NCBI RefSeq assembly: GCF_024347455.1
Contig: NZ_AP025483.1
Span: forward strand, 3,038,001-3,102,000
DNA: 64,000 nt
Origin: Vibrio echinoideorum
GTDB taxonomy: Bacteria; Pseudomonadota; Gammaproteobacteria; Enterobacterales; Vibrionaceae
Direction of reading: 5' to 3'
Shown: one piece after another, positions 55,762-64,000 of the stretch
Position numbering within the stretch: position 1 is the stretch's first letter
Layout: every line of letters starts with the position of its first letter
Notes under the pieces: generated by a model
The model's input: the letters and a program-made list of their open reading frames with translations, nothing else
Told to the model about the DNA's origin: nothing
Databases searched by the model: none
Program-made: the position numbers and the translations under genes

Positions 55762-57645
55762 CTACGCTACATCGGCATGGCTCGGGCACATAGAAACGGT
55801 ATTACGCCCAGATGATTTAGATTCGTAAAGCCCTACATCAGCACATTTATACGAACGTGTACTGTTGCTCGTCAAATCAGTAAAGCCGACACTGACCGTG
55901 ACTTTCGTACCAACAGACAACTCTATCTCTATTCGCAAGCGATCCAGTACGCGTTTCGCTTCAGGCAATGAAGTATGTGGCATCAGTAATGCGAACTCCT
56001 CGCCGCCGACTCTAGCAACAAAGTCAGTACTGCGAAGGCTGTCTTGCAAGAGCCTAGCAACACTCGCGATAACACGGTCGCCTTCATCGTGGCCAAGCTC
56101 ATCATTGATACGTTTAAAATTATCGATATCGACCAAGGCTAGGCAAGTGGTCGCTTCATTTGGGTAACGCTCTACCAAACGAGAATAGTACGCGAGTTGC
56201 TCTTCGAATTTTCGTCGGTTCCAAAGGTTACTCAAAGAATCCCTTTCACTTAAAACACGCAAACGGACTTCAAGCTCTTTCCTTACCGAAATATCGACCA
56301 AGGAAGTAATATAATAGCTGACCTTTCCAGAATTATTTTTAACCGCCTGTACTCTCATGATAACGGTGAAAGGAATACGCAGTTTATTCTTACACTGTAC
56401 TTCACCTTCCCATACTTCTTCCTGTTCTAAATGACTCCAGATAACTGAGCTAGAGAGCACTTGATCGGTATTTTCAAGCAACAGCTGCAATGCATTTTTC
56501 CCGAGAACTTGGGTTTTGCAGTACCCGGTCATGTTCTCAAACTCGTTATTGATCATCATAGTACGATGCTGCTTATCGGAGATCATCACGGCAGACATAC
56601 CACTCAATGCGGCGCGCGCCAACTTACTTTCTAAGCTCCGACGTCGATAATGGGTCACTAAATATGCAAACGGAAACGCAAAAACAAGTACCGTCAGTAA
56701 TACGAAAACTTCTTCTTGGGAGAGATCATTTAGACTCTGTTCAGCCCTATCCATCAACTGCTTCTGATTGAGTTGAATCAGCAAGTGAGCTTTTTGATTA
56801 TTCGCGAGCATAACGGTGTTAAACGCAAACAAGTTACCATCTTCAAAAACGTGTCCAACCTGATCGTTGTTAATCGCTTCCCACGTTTGTGGTGCGATGT
56901 GTTTCAGGTTATACCCTTTTCTTTCAGGGATAGAATCACCAAACAGCTTACTGCTGTTATTACTCGCAATGTAATAGCCGGATTCATTAATGATTTCCGC
57001 TCTTAGGTCATTATCAGGTGAAAAGCTAAGACGTGACGATAAGCCCCATACATCCAAATTGATAACAAGGTAACCAACGCGTTTTTCTGGTGTTTCAACA
57101 GGAGTAAATACACGGATTACAGGTACATAAGGGAAGGTTAGCTCACCATGCTCCGTTTCAAGTTCAATCCCCCAGCCACCAATTTGCTCGGCTTCAAGAT
57201 TTTGTGCATGTTGAAAATAGCTAGAATCAGACTTGTCTTGTAGCTCTTGAGGGACCGCCACACTCCCGGTATCAGCCGAGTAATTAACGCGCACCAGCTC
57301 TTTGCCCGTAATGTCCAACAGATGAATCTTCGTGTACCACTTCTGGTTCACTAAGACAGACTGCCAAACTTCTTCGAGTAGATCTTTGGTTTGTTCCGAC
57401 GGAGATTCAGCAAAATTGACAAGACTTTGACTGTGACTGAGCAACCCCATCACCGAGGCTAATTGAGTCTTAAGAAGATCATAGTCTCGCTTGGCATACA
57501 CTAATTGATAGACAGCTTGTTTAGCCGAATAGTCAAAGCTCTGTTGTTTTACTTCTTTGTAGCGCTGTAAGTAATAAAGAGCAACGGCAGAACAGAGAGT
57601 GATTGAGATAATTAGTAATGTAATTATTGATTTTTTATTTCTCAT
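55762..57645 (-). CDS. Membrane diguanylate cyclase with periplasmic sensor and PAS domain
   Basis: A 627-residue protein. Transmembrane helix 1 (about 7-25), a large periplasmic domain (about 30-310, probably Cache type), helix 2 (about 313-332), a PAS domain (about 345-455), then a GGDEF domain. The active site is GGEEF (547-551), a functional variant, and the inhibitory c-di-GMP site RxxD is present as RSTD (538-541), five residues before it. It should make cyclic di-GMP in response to a periplasmic ligand. The start at 57645 has a weak ribosome-binding site. Ligand and targets unknown. Confidence 0.92.
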   Translation of the reverse strand: MRNKKSIITLLIISITLCSAVALYYLQRYKEVKQQSFDYSAKQAVYQLVYAKRDYDLLKTQLASVMGLLSHSQSLVNFAESPSEQTKDLLEEVWQSVLVNQKWYTKIHLLDITGKELVRVNYSADTGSVAVPQELQDKSDSSYFQHAQNLEAEQIGGWGIELETEHGELTFPYVPVIRVFTPVETPEKRVGYLVINLDVWGLSSRLSFSPDNDLRAEIINESGYYIASNNSSKLFGDSIPERKGYNLKHIAPQTWEAINNDQVGHVFEDGNLFAFNTVMLANNQKAHLLIQLNQKQLMDRAEQSLNDLSQEEVFVLLTVLVFAFPFAYLVTHYRRRSLESKLARAALSGMSAVMISDKQHRTMMINNEFENMTGYCKTQVLGKNALQLLLENTDQVLSSSVIWSHLEQEEVWEGEVQCKNKLRIPFTVIMRVQAVKNNSGKVSYYITSLVDISVRKELEVRLRVLSERDSLSNLWNRRKFEEQLAYYSRLVERYPNEATTCLALVDIDNFKRINDELGHDEGDRVIASVARLLQDSLRSTDFVARVGGEEFALLMPHTSLPEAKRVLDRLRIEIELSVGTKVTVSVGFTDLTSNSTRSYKCADVGLYESKSSGRNTVSMCPSHADVA

Positions 57646-57703
57646 TACTAGCTCAGAAGGAAAAAGAGAGCGGAGGATTATAGCACTCTATAAAATTAAC
57701 AAA

Positions 57704-57732
57704 ATAAAAGCCGCTTAAAAAAGCGGCTTAAA
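57704..57732 (-). terminator. Intrinsic terminator after ilvIH
   Basis: AAGCCGCTT and AAGCGGCTT arms around a short A/T loop; the minus strand continues TTATTTTG. Confidence 0.85.
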
Positions 57733-57755
57733 AACTATTTTTACAGACTTATCGT

Positions 57756-58250
57756 TTAGGCCTTCAACGCTCGTTCACCACGAGCAATACCAACAACACC
57801 ACTTCGAGCCACTTCAAGAACTTCCGTCACTTCAGACAAAGCCTGAATGAAAGCATCAAGCTTCTCGCTAGTTCCAGCCATTTGAACCGTGTATTGAGAA
57901 GCTGTCACATCGACAATCTGGCCACGGAAGATATCCGCTGTGCGTTTCACTTCCGCGCGAGCAAAGCCGCTAGCGCGTACTTTTACCATCAAAAGTTCAC
58001 GCTCGATATGCTCAAGCTCAGACACTTCTTGTACCTTAAGTACGTCGATTAACTTGTGTAGCTGTTTTTGGATCTGCTCAAGCTGCATTTCGCTCGAGTT
58101 AGTGGTGACATTCAGACGAGAAAGCGTTGGATCATCGGTTGGAGATACATTCAAAGACTCAATGTTGTAGCCACGCTGAGAAAACAAGCCAACCACTCGA
58201 GAAAGTGCACCTGGTTGGTTTTCCATTAATAGTGAAAGGATGTGTCTCAT
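57756..58250 (-). CDS. ilvH: Acetolactate synthase small (regulatory) subunit
   Basis: A 164-residue protein with an N-terminal ACT domain (MRHILSLLMENQPGALSRVV to about 75) and an ALS-SS C-terminal domain. It binds valine for feedback inhibition of isozyme III and stimulates the large subunit. One base separates it from ilvI, and GGAGAG lies before the start within the end of ilvI. Length matches E. coli IlvH (163). Confidence 0.97.
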   Translation of the reverse strand: MRHILSLLMENQPGALSRVVGLFSQRGYNIESLNVSPTDDPTLSRLNVTTNSSEMQLEQIQKQLHKLIDVLKVQEVSELEHIERELLMVKVRASGFARAEVKRTADIFRGQIVDVTASQYTVQMAGTSEKLDAFIQALSEVTEVLEVARSGVVGIARGERALKA

Positions 58251-58251
58251 A

Positions 58252-60009
58252 TTATGTTCTCTCCGTTTTGCTTAGCCACATGTTATCCATACCCTCGCCT
58301 TTAATCTGCATTGGGTATACGTGCTCGGTGTCATCCACACTGATATCGACAAATACCAAACGGTCTTTCATCGCTAGTGCTTTTTCCAAACCTGATTCCA
58401 GTTCATCCGGAGACGAAATACGCATGCCAACGTGGCCATAGGCCTCGGCAATCGCAGCAAAATCAGGAACAGAGTCCATATATGAATTAGAGTAACGACC
58501 TTGATAAACAATGTCTTGCCACTGTTTCACCATGCCTAAGAAACGGTTGTTAAGGTTAATAATCTTAACGGGAATATTGTATTGCAGCGCAGTCGACAGC
58601 TCTTGGATATTCATTTGAATACTGCCGTCACCAGTAACAATCACAACTTCTTCATCTGGTTTCGCAAACTTAACGCCCATACCAGCAGGTAAGCCAAAGC
58701 CCATAGTGCCTAGACCACCAGAGTTAATCCAACGGCGTGGCTTGTCAAACGGATAGTACAAAGCAGCAAACATTTGGTGTTGACCTACATCCGAAGCAAC
58801 ATAGGCATCGCCATTGGTTACTTTATGTAGGGTCTCAATTACTTGTTGAGGCTTAATACGACCAGACGTCTTGTCATACGCTAAGCAGTCACGTTCTTGC
58901 CATTGCTTAATCTCACTCCACCAGCTTTCCATCGCTTGCGAGTCGTTGGTTCCGCCTTGCTCAACAAGCAGGTTAACCATGCTCTCTAGAACTTTCTCTG
59001 CTGAGCCTACAATCGGTAGATCCACTTTTACGTTTTTAGAGATAGAAGATGGGTCGATATCAATGTGCATGATCTTCGCATCAGGGCAGTACTTATCTAA
59101 GTTATTGGTGGTGCGGTCATCGAAACGCACGCCAATACCAAAGATCAAGTCCGCATTGTGCATCGCCATATTGGCTTCATATAAACCATGCATGCCCAAC
59201 ATACCCAAAGAATTTTTATGGGTACCAGGGAAAGCCCCAAGTCCCATTAGGGTACTTACGACAGGTAAATTCAGTGCTTCTGCTAATTTTAACAGCGGCT
59301 TATCTGCCTCAGAAATAACCGCACCACCACCGACATAAAGTACCGGTTTCTTCGCTTCAAGAAGAGCTTTGAGTGCTTTCTTAATTTGACCTTTATGACC
59401 CGTAACCGTTGGGTTATACGAACGCATTTTGATCGTTTCTGGGTATTCATAAGGAAGCTTGATTTGTGGGTTTAAGATGTCTTTTGGCAGATCAATAACC
59501 ACAGGACCAGGACGTCCTGTCGTTGAAATATAGAATGCTTTTTTAACGACTTCAGGGATATCTTCCGCTTTCTTAACGAGGAAGCTGTGTTTAACGATCG
59601 GACGGGATACACCCACGATGTCACACTCTTGGAAGGCGTCATTACCAATTAAGCTATTTGGTACGTTACCAGAAATAACAATCATTGGGATTGAGTCCAT
59701 GTAGGCTGTGGCAATACCAGTAACGGTATTGGTCGCACCCGGACCAGAACACACAAGTACTACGCCCGGCTTACCGGTAGAACGAGTATAGCCATCTGCC
59801 ATGTGGGTAGCGGCTTGTTCGTGTCGTACTAATACGTGTTTAATTTCAGCAGTTTTAGCATGCAGCGCATCATAGATATCAAGTACAGAACCACCTGGGT
59901 AACCAAAGATTTGTTCTACACCCTCTTCAATTAGAGACTGCACCACCATCTCAGCGCCAGATAACATTTCAGCGCCGGATGACATGGCTGTTTCAGGTTT
60001 TGTTGTCAT
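58252..60009 (-). CDS. ilvI: Acetolactate synthase large subunit, isozyme III
   Basis: A 585-residue thiamine-diphosphate enzyme. The catalytic Glu lies in [13 protein letters not shown], and the TPP/Mg motif is [20 protein letters not shown]. It condenses two pyruvates, or pyruvate and 2-oxobutyrate, for valine, leucine and isoleucine. Start placed at ATG 60009 ([20 protein letters not shown]), with GAGGAG upstream. This N-terminus is 13 residues longer than E. coli IlvI and contains SGAEM twice; a second start at MLSGAEM is possible. Confidence 0.96.
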   Translation of the reverse strand: MTTKPETAMSSGAEMLSGAEMVVQSLIEEGVEQIFGYPGGSVLDIYDALHAKTAEIKHVLVRHEQAATHMADGYTRSTGKPGVVLVCSGPGATNTVTGIATAYMDSIPMIVISGNVPNSLIGNDAFQECDIVGVSRPIVKHSFLVKKAEDIPEVVKKAFYISTTGRPGPVVIDLPKDILNPQIKLPYEYPETIKMRSYNPTVTGHKGQIKKALKALLEAKKPVLYVGGGAVISEADKPLLKLAEALNLPVVSTLMGLGAFPGTHKNSLGMLGMHGLYEANMAMHNADLIFGIGVRFDDRTTNNLDKYCPDAKIMHIDIDPSSISKNVKVDLPIVGSAEKVLESMVNLLVEQGGTNDSQAMESWWSEIKQWQERDCLAYDKTSGRIKPQQVIETLHKVTNGDAYVASDVGQHQMFAALYYPFDKPRRWINSGGLGTMGFGLPAGMGVKFAKPDEEVVIVTGDGSIQMNIQELSTALQYNIPVKIINLNNRFLGMVKQWQDIVYQGRYSNSYMDSVPDFAAIAEAYGHVGMRISSPDELESGLEKALAMKDRLVFVDISVDDTEHVYPMQIKGEGMDNMWLSKTERT

Positions 60010-60469
60010 ATTGCTCTCCTCACCAGTTTCCAATCACATTTGGTGAACATGTTGGGCTGGTTTTACATAGTCTAGGGCTTATTCGTAGCCTAATTCGAAA
60101 TACTTCCACTTTTTCGGCTATGGCTGTTTATCGTGATAACAACAAACAGTAATACGAAACAACTTTAACGCTTTATTATCATCTGGTCTAACACCTGTTA
60201 TCCGACAATTACGTCAAAAAACCAACTATTAGCTGAAAGCATCAAATAAAACCCAAACCAAACACGATATTTAGGTTTAAAAACCAATTAACACCCAAAA
60301 AAAAGAGCTTAATATTCAAATGAATCACGATTTATCGATTAATTACGCCATTATTGGTGTGCGCTTTCGCACATTGTGCTGTGTCAGCAGGCATAAAAAA
60401 TCCCCCTAAAAATGCAATCACATTCGTAGGGGGATTTTTGAACAACTGAAAATTTATCTAAGCAGAAAA
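60010..60469. other. Intergenic region before ilvI
   Basis: A 460-bp gap. The left part (60010-60390) is very AT-rich and must hold the ilvI promoter; in E. coli ilvIH is activated by Lrp across such DNA. No strong -10/-35 pair and no convincing leader peptide were found. The right end carries the terminator of the acyl-CoA ligase gene. Confidence 0.6.
60395..60439 (-). terminator. Intrinsic terminator after the acyl-CoA ligase gene
   Basis: AAAAATCCCCCTA and TAGGGGGATTTTT arms around an 18-nt loop. Long and perfect stem. Confidence 0.85.
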
Positions 60470-62278
60470 CTACTTATCTTTAGGCTTTTCATTGTACATT
60501 TCTTCGATTTCGTCTTGATACTTATCGTTGATAACTTTACGACGCAATTTCTGAGTCGGTGTCAGTTCACCATCATCCATAGAGAATGCTTTTGGCAACA
60601 GTTTGAATTTCTTCACTTGCTCAAACTTAGCCAACTCTTGCTGCAGGTCATTTACACGCTTCTCTAGCATTTCCACAACTTGGTGGTGCTTAACAAGTTC
60701 AACGCGGTCGTGATACTTAATATTAAGCTCTTTGGCATACTCTTCTAGCGAGTCATAACAAGGAACAATCAGAGCAGAAACGAATTTGCGCGTATCAGCA
60801 ATAACGGCTATCTGTTCGATAAAGTGATCTTTACCAATCGCGCCTTCTACGACTTGTGGAGCAATGTATTTACCACCAGATGTCTTCATCAATTCTTTGA
60901 TGCGATCGGTAATAAACAGATTACCATTTTCATCGAAACGCCCAGCATCACCCGTTTTTAGGAAGCCATGCTCATCAAATGTTTTTTCAGTTTCTTCAGG
61001 CATCTTGTAGTAGCCGCGCATTACCATGGGGCCGCGAACAAGGATTTCGTCCTTCGCACCAATTTTTACTTCTGCGCCCGGCATCGACATACCGATGGAA
61101 TCAGGGTTAAAGCAACGGTCATCCCAGCACGATACAGTCGCCGTAGTTTCAGTCATGCCATAACCAAGTTTTACGTTGATACCAATAGCATGGAAAAAGC
61201 GACCAATGGTTTCATCAAGCTTCGCGCCACCACATGGCATGAAGTTAATGTTACCGCCTAACAGAGCTCTCAATTTAGATAGCACAAGTTTATCGGCTAA
61301 AGCATGACTCTTCTTTAGCATAAAAGATGGAGTACGACCTTCTTGATGACAAACAGAAAGCTTCGCTCCCATATTTACCGCCCAAGTAAACAACACTTTA
61401 CGGATAAACGGTGCTTTAGATACCTTCTCGTGAATCGCTGAGAAAATCTTCTCGTAGAAACGTGGAACTGCACACATTACTGTCGGTTTCACATCGCTTA
61501 GAGCGTCGCGTACTTGCATCGTGTCTTGCAGGTAACAGTTGGTTGCACCTTTATAGAGGGCATAAAAAGTCCAAGCGCGCTCAAATACGTGTGACAAAGG
61601 TAAGAAACACAGTGATACGTCATCTTTAGTTAAGCTGAGACGTTCATCGTGACCTTTTAATTGATAGCCAATATTAGTGTAATCAAGCATCACACCTTTT
61701 GGTTGGCCTGTGGTACCAGAGGTATAGATAAGGGTCAGTAAGTCATCCATGTTGGCATCAGCTAAGCGAACGTCAAGTTCCGCTTGTTGAGCTTCAACAC
61801 CACGAGCCATGAAGTCCTGCCATGAAACAGCAAAACTATGTTCTTGTGTGTCGATATCAGCAGACATTGCCACAACAACTTCAAGCTGTTCACACTCATC
61901 AAAGATGTTCACTGCCGCATCAAACTGAGCTTGTTCGCCAACGAATAAGATCTTCACATCCGCATTTTGGATAATGTAAGAAGACTGCGCAGCGGTATTG
62001 GTTGGATAAATCGGCACTGTCACAAGGCGAGCTTGCAAAGATGCGAAATCTGCCACGGTCCACTGAGGCATATTATTTGAATAGATACCGATCTTGTCTT
62101 GGATTCTCAATCCTTGAGCCAATAGAGCTAATGAAAGCGTATCGATTTGTTGTCCAAACTGCTCCCAGCTAATACCTTGCCATACATTGTCTACTTTGTG
62201 CTTCAAAGCTGTACGGTTGCCACCTTGGGCAATTTGGTCACGAAGTCTTTTTACGATATGAAAATCTAAATTGGCCAT
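60470..62278 (-). CDS. Long-chain fatty-acid-CoA ligase (AMP-binding family)
   Basis: A 602-residue ANL-superfamily ligase. The P-loop is [16 protein letters not shown]; other motifs are [15 protein letters not shown] and the hinge [30 protein letters not shown]. It activates fatty acids to acyl-CoA through an acyl-AMP intermediate. The layout is closer to the FAA1/AMP-forming membrane type than to E. coli FadD, so fadD is not assigned. No signal peptide; probably peripheral on the inner membrane. The gene lies between ilvI and leuO, the order also recalled from V. cholerae. Confidence 0.9.
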   Translation of the reverse strand: MANLDFHIVKRLRDQIAQGGNRTALKHKVDNVWQGISWEQFGQQIDTLSLALLAQGLRIQDKIGIYSNNMPQWTVADFASLQARLVTVPIYPTNTAAQSSYIIQNADVKILFVGEQAQFDAAVNIFDECEQLEVVVAMSADIDTQEHSFAVSWQDFMARGVEAQQAELDVRLADANMDDLLTLIYTSGTTGQPKGVMLDYTNIGYQLKGHDERLSLTKDDVSLCFLPLSHVFERAWTFYALYKGATNCYLQDTMQVRDALSDVKPTVMCAVPRFYEKIFSAIHEKVSKAPFIRKVLFTWAVNMGAKLSVCHQEGRTPSFMLKKSHALADKLVLSKLRALLGGNINFMPCGGAKLDETIGRFFHAIGINVKLGYGMTETTATVSCWDDRCFNPDSIGMSMPGAEVKIGAKDEILVRGPMVMRGYYKMPEETEKTFDEHGFLKTGDAGRFDENGNLFITDRIKELMKTSGGKYIAPQVVEGAIGKDHFIEQIAVIADTRKFVSALIVPCYDSLEEYAKELNIKYHDRVELVKHHQVVEMLEKRVNDLQQELAKFEQVKKFKLLPKAFSMDDGELTPTQKLRRKVINDKYQDEIEEMYNEKPKDK

Positions 62279-62421
62279 CTCTTTACCTTTGGCTTACACC
62301 TGTAAGCTTTTTTGAGCGCACAAGTGTACCTCTGATCATAGAAAAGGCAACTGACGAAGCTCAAAGTTATCAGTAATAGTACGTCTCACGCTAAATTTTA
62401 TGTTCACCAGAATAGTAAGCA

Positions 62422-62460
62422 TAAAAAAGCCCCAAGCCAGATTCCTAGCTTAGGGCTTAT
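62422..62460 (-). terminator. Intrinsic terminator after leuO
   Basis: On the minus strand AAGCCCTAAGC and GCTTGGGGCTT arms (one mismatch) around a 10-nt loop, then a T-run. Confidence 0.75.
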
Positions 62461-62479
62461 AAATCATAGGGATTAGTGT

Positions 62480-63439
62480 TTAGTTAAGTGCCACTACTTC
62501 GCCACAGATCATCATTAACTGATCTCGTAACCAAATGTGTCCCTTGTCCTTCTCACTTGATTCGTGCCAGCTTAGGAAACCAGAGATAGCCGCATTATCG
62601 AATGGGAAATCTAGAATTTGAAGCTGATCTTTGTTTGCTGCATGTTCTACCATCCAACGAGGTGCAATCGTCACAAGTTCAGATTGACCTACAACGTAAA
62701 GAACGTTGCTCAAGCTGGTACCTTCGTAGAAAGGCGTGCAATCTAGATCACGGTAAGCTTGCTCAGAGAAGCTGCGTTGACCATGGATGCGAGACAGTTT
62801 TGCGTGCTTTTCGTTAAGCAATTCAGCGGCTGAAACTTCACCATTGATACGAGGGTGAGAAGCAGATGCAACCACAACTAATTCGTCTTGGAAGATTTCA
62901 GTGCTTGAGAAACCTTGCTCATCAAAGCGAGCGTAATCAATCACGAAGTCGATTTCTTGGTAGCGCATACGCTCAGAAAGTTGACGATCGAATTCTGCAT
63001 CCATGTGCAATTTAACGCTAGGTGCTTGGTCGTTGATTGTCGACATAATCTTAGGAGCAAAACGCATGTCACATGGGCTGCAAATTGCAAGTTTGAATAG
63101 GCGAGAAGACGACTCTGGAGAGAACACAGAACTTGGTAGTTCGTTGCGTACTAACTGTAGTGCTTGGCGGATTGGGCCAAACAACTGACGAGCACGTTGA
63201 GTCGGTTGAATACCACGACCTTGACGCATGAATAGCTCGTCGTTGAACATCACTTTTAGACGAGCAACAGCGTTACTTACAGCAGGCTGAGACATGCCCA
63301 GGTTATGAGCTGCACGTGTGATGTTTTGTTCTTGCATAACTGCATCAAATACAGTCAAAAGATTTAAGTCGACTCCACGAAGTGTGCTTTCCATTCTGTA
63401 GCTTGCAATTGCACTCATTGCGTCTTTTTTCTCTAACAT
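62480..63439 (-). CDS. leuO: LysR-type regulator LeuO
   Basis: A 319-residue LysR-family regulator. The helix-turn-helix region GVDLNLLTVFDAVMQEQNIT then RAAHNLGMSQPAVSNAVARLK is the LeuO form; the effector domain (about 110-310) contains FKLAICSPCDMRFAPKIM. In E. coli and V. cholerae LeuO counteracts H-NS and controls virulence, bile and stress genes. The start at 63439 has AGAGG eight bases upstream. About 345 bp of very AT-rich DNA lie upstream, typical of an H-NS/LeuO-controlled promoter. Confidence 0.9.
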   Translation of the reverse strand: MLEKKDAMSAIASYRMESTLRGVDLNLLTVFDAVMQEQNITRAAHNLGMSQPAVSNAVARLKVMFNDELFMRQGRGIQPTQRARQLFGPIRQALQLVRNELPSSVFSPESSSRLFKLAICSPCDMRFAPKIMSTINDQAPSVKLHMDAEFDRQLSERMRYQEIDFVIDYARFDEQGFSSTEIFQDELVVVASASHPRINGEVSAAELLNEKHAKLSRIHGQRSFSEQAYRDLDCTPFYEGTSLSNVLYVVGQSELVTIAPRWMVEHAANKDQLQILDFPFDNAAISGFLSWHESSEKDKGHIWLRDQLMMICGEVVALN

Positions 63440-63785
63440 TCAAGTTGCCTCTTGTCGGTTCGACAGGGTTAAATTGGTAATGGTATGGGAATAGATAACC
63501 ACTAATTCTTATATTTATCAGACCGATGTTTTTCGGATTACCACTACTATTAACCAATACATCCCGAGCTACCAACAAGATTGATAAAGAATAATTTTAT
63601 TTTACCTTAATGATTAATTAATACATTAAAATCATGCAATTACAGAGTTATAAAAAAACATAAAATGCAGCATTTATGAGTTTGATTTCGACTTATTTAG
63701 CTGTTCTATCGTTTGGTTACATTTGTTACAATTTATTGAACTCGTGAATTGTTTGACTGGTTGATTCAAAAACGCCACTTATAAT
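63440..63785. other. AT-rich region upstream of leuO
   Basis: A 346-bp gap with long A/T runs (for example 63590-63660). It should contain the leuO promoter and may be bound by H-NS. I found no ORF or RNA gene in it. Confidence 0.6.
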
Positions 63786-64000
63786 TCAAGTCAGCGATGC
63801 ATAACTAGGAAAATCGACCTTGTCCCAAAGCTGTTTTCTTAAGTCATCTTGATTCGACCAATTCCCTGCTAATACCCACTCAACGAGTGCACTTGCCACG
63901 TCAGGATAGGTCACTACCTCTGCCTCTTTTTCACTGAGCCAACTACGTAAAATAGCGGCATCTAAAAAGCTCATGGTTTGGGCTAACCCAAGGGCTTCAA
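63786..64000 (-). CDS. C-terminal end of an unidentified protein, cut by the window edge
   Basis: A frame is open from base 64000 down to the TGA at 63786, giving 71 residues: EALGLAQTMSFLDAAILRSW ... LWDKVDFPSYASLT. There is an internal ATG at 63974 but the frame continues above it, so this is more likely the tail of a larger gene starting outside the window. No motif, helix or signal is recognised. Composition is normal for a soluble protein. Confidence 0.6.
   Translation of the reverse strand, partial: EALGLAQTMSFLDAAILRSWLSEKEAEVVTYPDVASALVEWVLAGNWSNQDDLRKQLWDKVDFPSYASLT

Noticed and set aside
60184-60230. Short minus-strand frame (starts MLSANSWFFDVIVG) as an ilvI leader peptide
   Set aside because: It has only three valine/isoleucine codons, no good ribosome-binding site and no terminator/antiterminator pair behind it; ilvIH is not known to use attenuation.
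1-64000. Mobile elements, CRISPR arrays, toxin-antitoxin pairs or defence islands
   Set aside because: No transposase, integrase, repeat-spacer pattern or known defence family was seen; gene order is that of the core chromosome throughout.

Overview
The window is an ordinary stretch of Vibrio core chromosome, with no sign of plasmid, phage or island DNA. Evidence for Vibrio (Gammaproteobacteria) is the set of neighbouring genes: rsmI/lpoA-yraN-diaA-dolP, sspBA-petCBA-rpsI-rplM-zapE/zapG-degQ-degS, parC-parE-yqiA-cpdA-yqiB-nudF/tolC, gspB-gspA/cca, rpsU-yqeY-dnaG-rpoD followed by an ileX-type tRNA, glmS-deoR/pyk, and ilvH-ilvI-acyl-CoA ligase-leuO. As recalled, these blocks match Vibrio cholerae neighbourhoods, and many proteins are close to their E. 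coli counterparts. The species cannot be fixed from this sequence alone; a Splendidus-clade vibrio is a guess.

Layout. 1-4200: RsmI (cut by the left edge) diverges from a cell-wall, replication and outer-membrane cluster (LpoA, YraN, DiaA, DolP). 4300-10700: a minus-strand series with SspA/SspB, the cytochrome bc1 complex (PetABC), ribosomal proteins L13 and S9 with a structured leader, and the ATPase ZapE. 10900-14070: ZapG and the envelope-stress proteases DegQ and DegS. 14200-21150: topoisomerase IV (ParC/ParE) behind YqiA, CpdA, YqiB and NudF. 21370-31220: TolC, HldE, GlnE, a chemoreceptor, a potassium-channel-like protein and a CYTH-CHAD triphosphatase. 31420-34320: a DUF47/PhoU-like protein with a Pit phosphate transporter, then an SH3-domain protein. 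34470-43010: GspB/GspA, Cca, UppP, FolK/FolB, PlsY, an alpha/beta hydrolase and TsaD. 43270-48060: the macromolecular-synthesis operon (S21, YqeY, primase, sigma-70) and tRNA-Ile2. 48330-55110: MetY, GlmS, a DeoR-family regulator, pyruvate kinase and a GntR-family regulator. 55110-55761: the only real accessory-looking gap, holding a probable 43-residue membrane protein, a long hairpin and an orphan reading frame. 55762-64000: a membrane diguanylate cyclase, acetolactate synthase IlvIH, an acyl-CoA ligase, LeuO, and the tail of a gene cut by the right edge.

How the genes work together: several adjacent sets form one pathway or machine. These are PetABC, ParCE, DegQ-DegS, GspAB (assembly of the type II secretion channel), DUF47-Pit (phosphate uptake), FolKB, IlvIH and rpsU-dnaG-rpoD. 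Almost every transcription unit ends in a clear intrinsic terminator. No IS element, integrase, CRISPR array, toxin-antitoxin pair or recognisable defence system was seen. The most interesting items are non-coding or very small: the 55.1-55.8 kb gap, the L13 leader, GTTTCG motifs around the DeoR-family gene and glmS, and palindromes at promoter regions of degQ, pyk and the tRNA. No undescribed multi-gene system was found.
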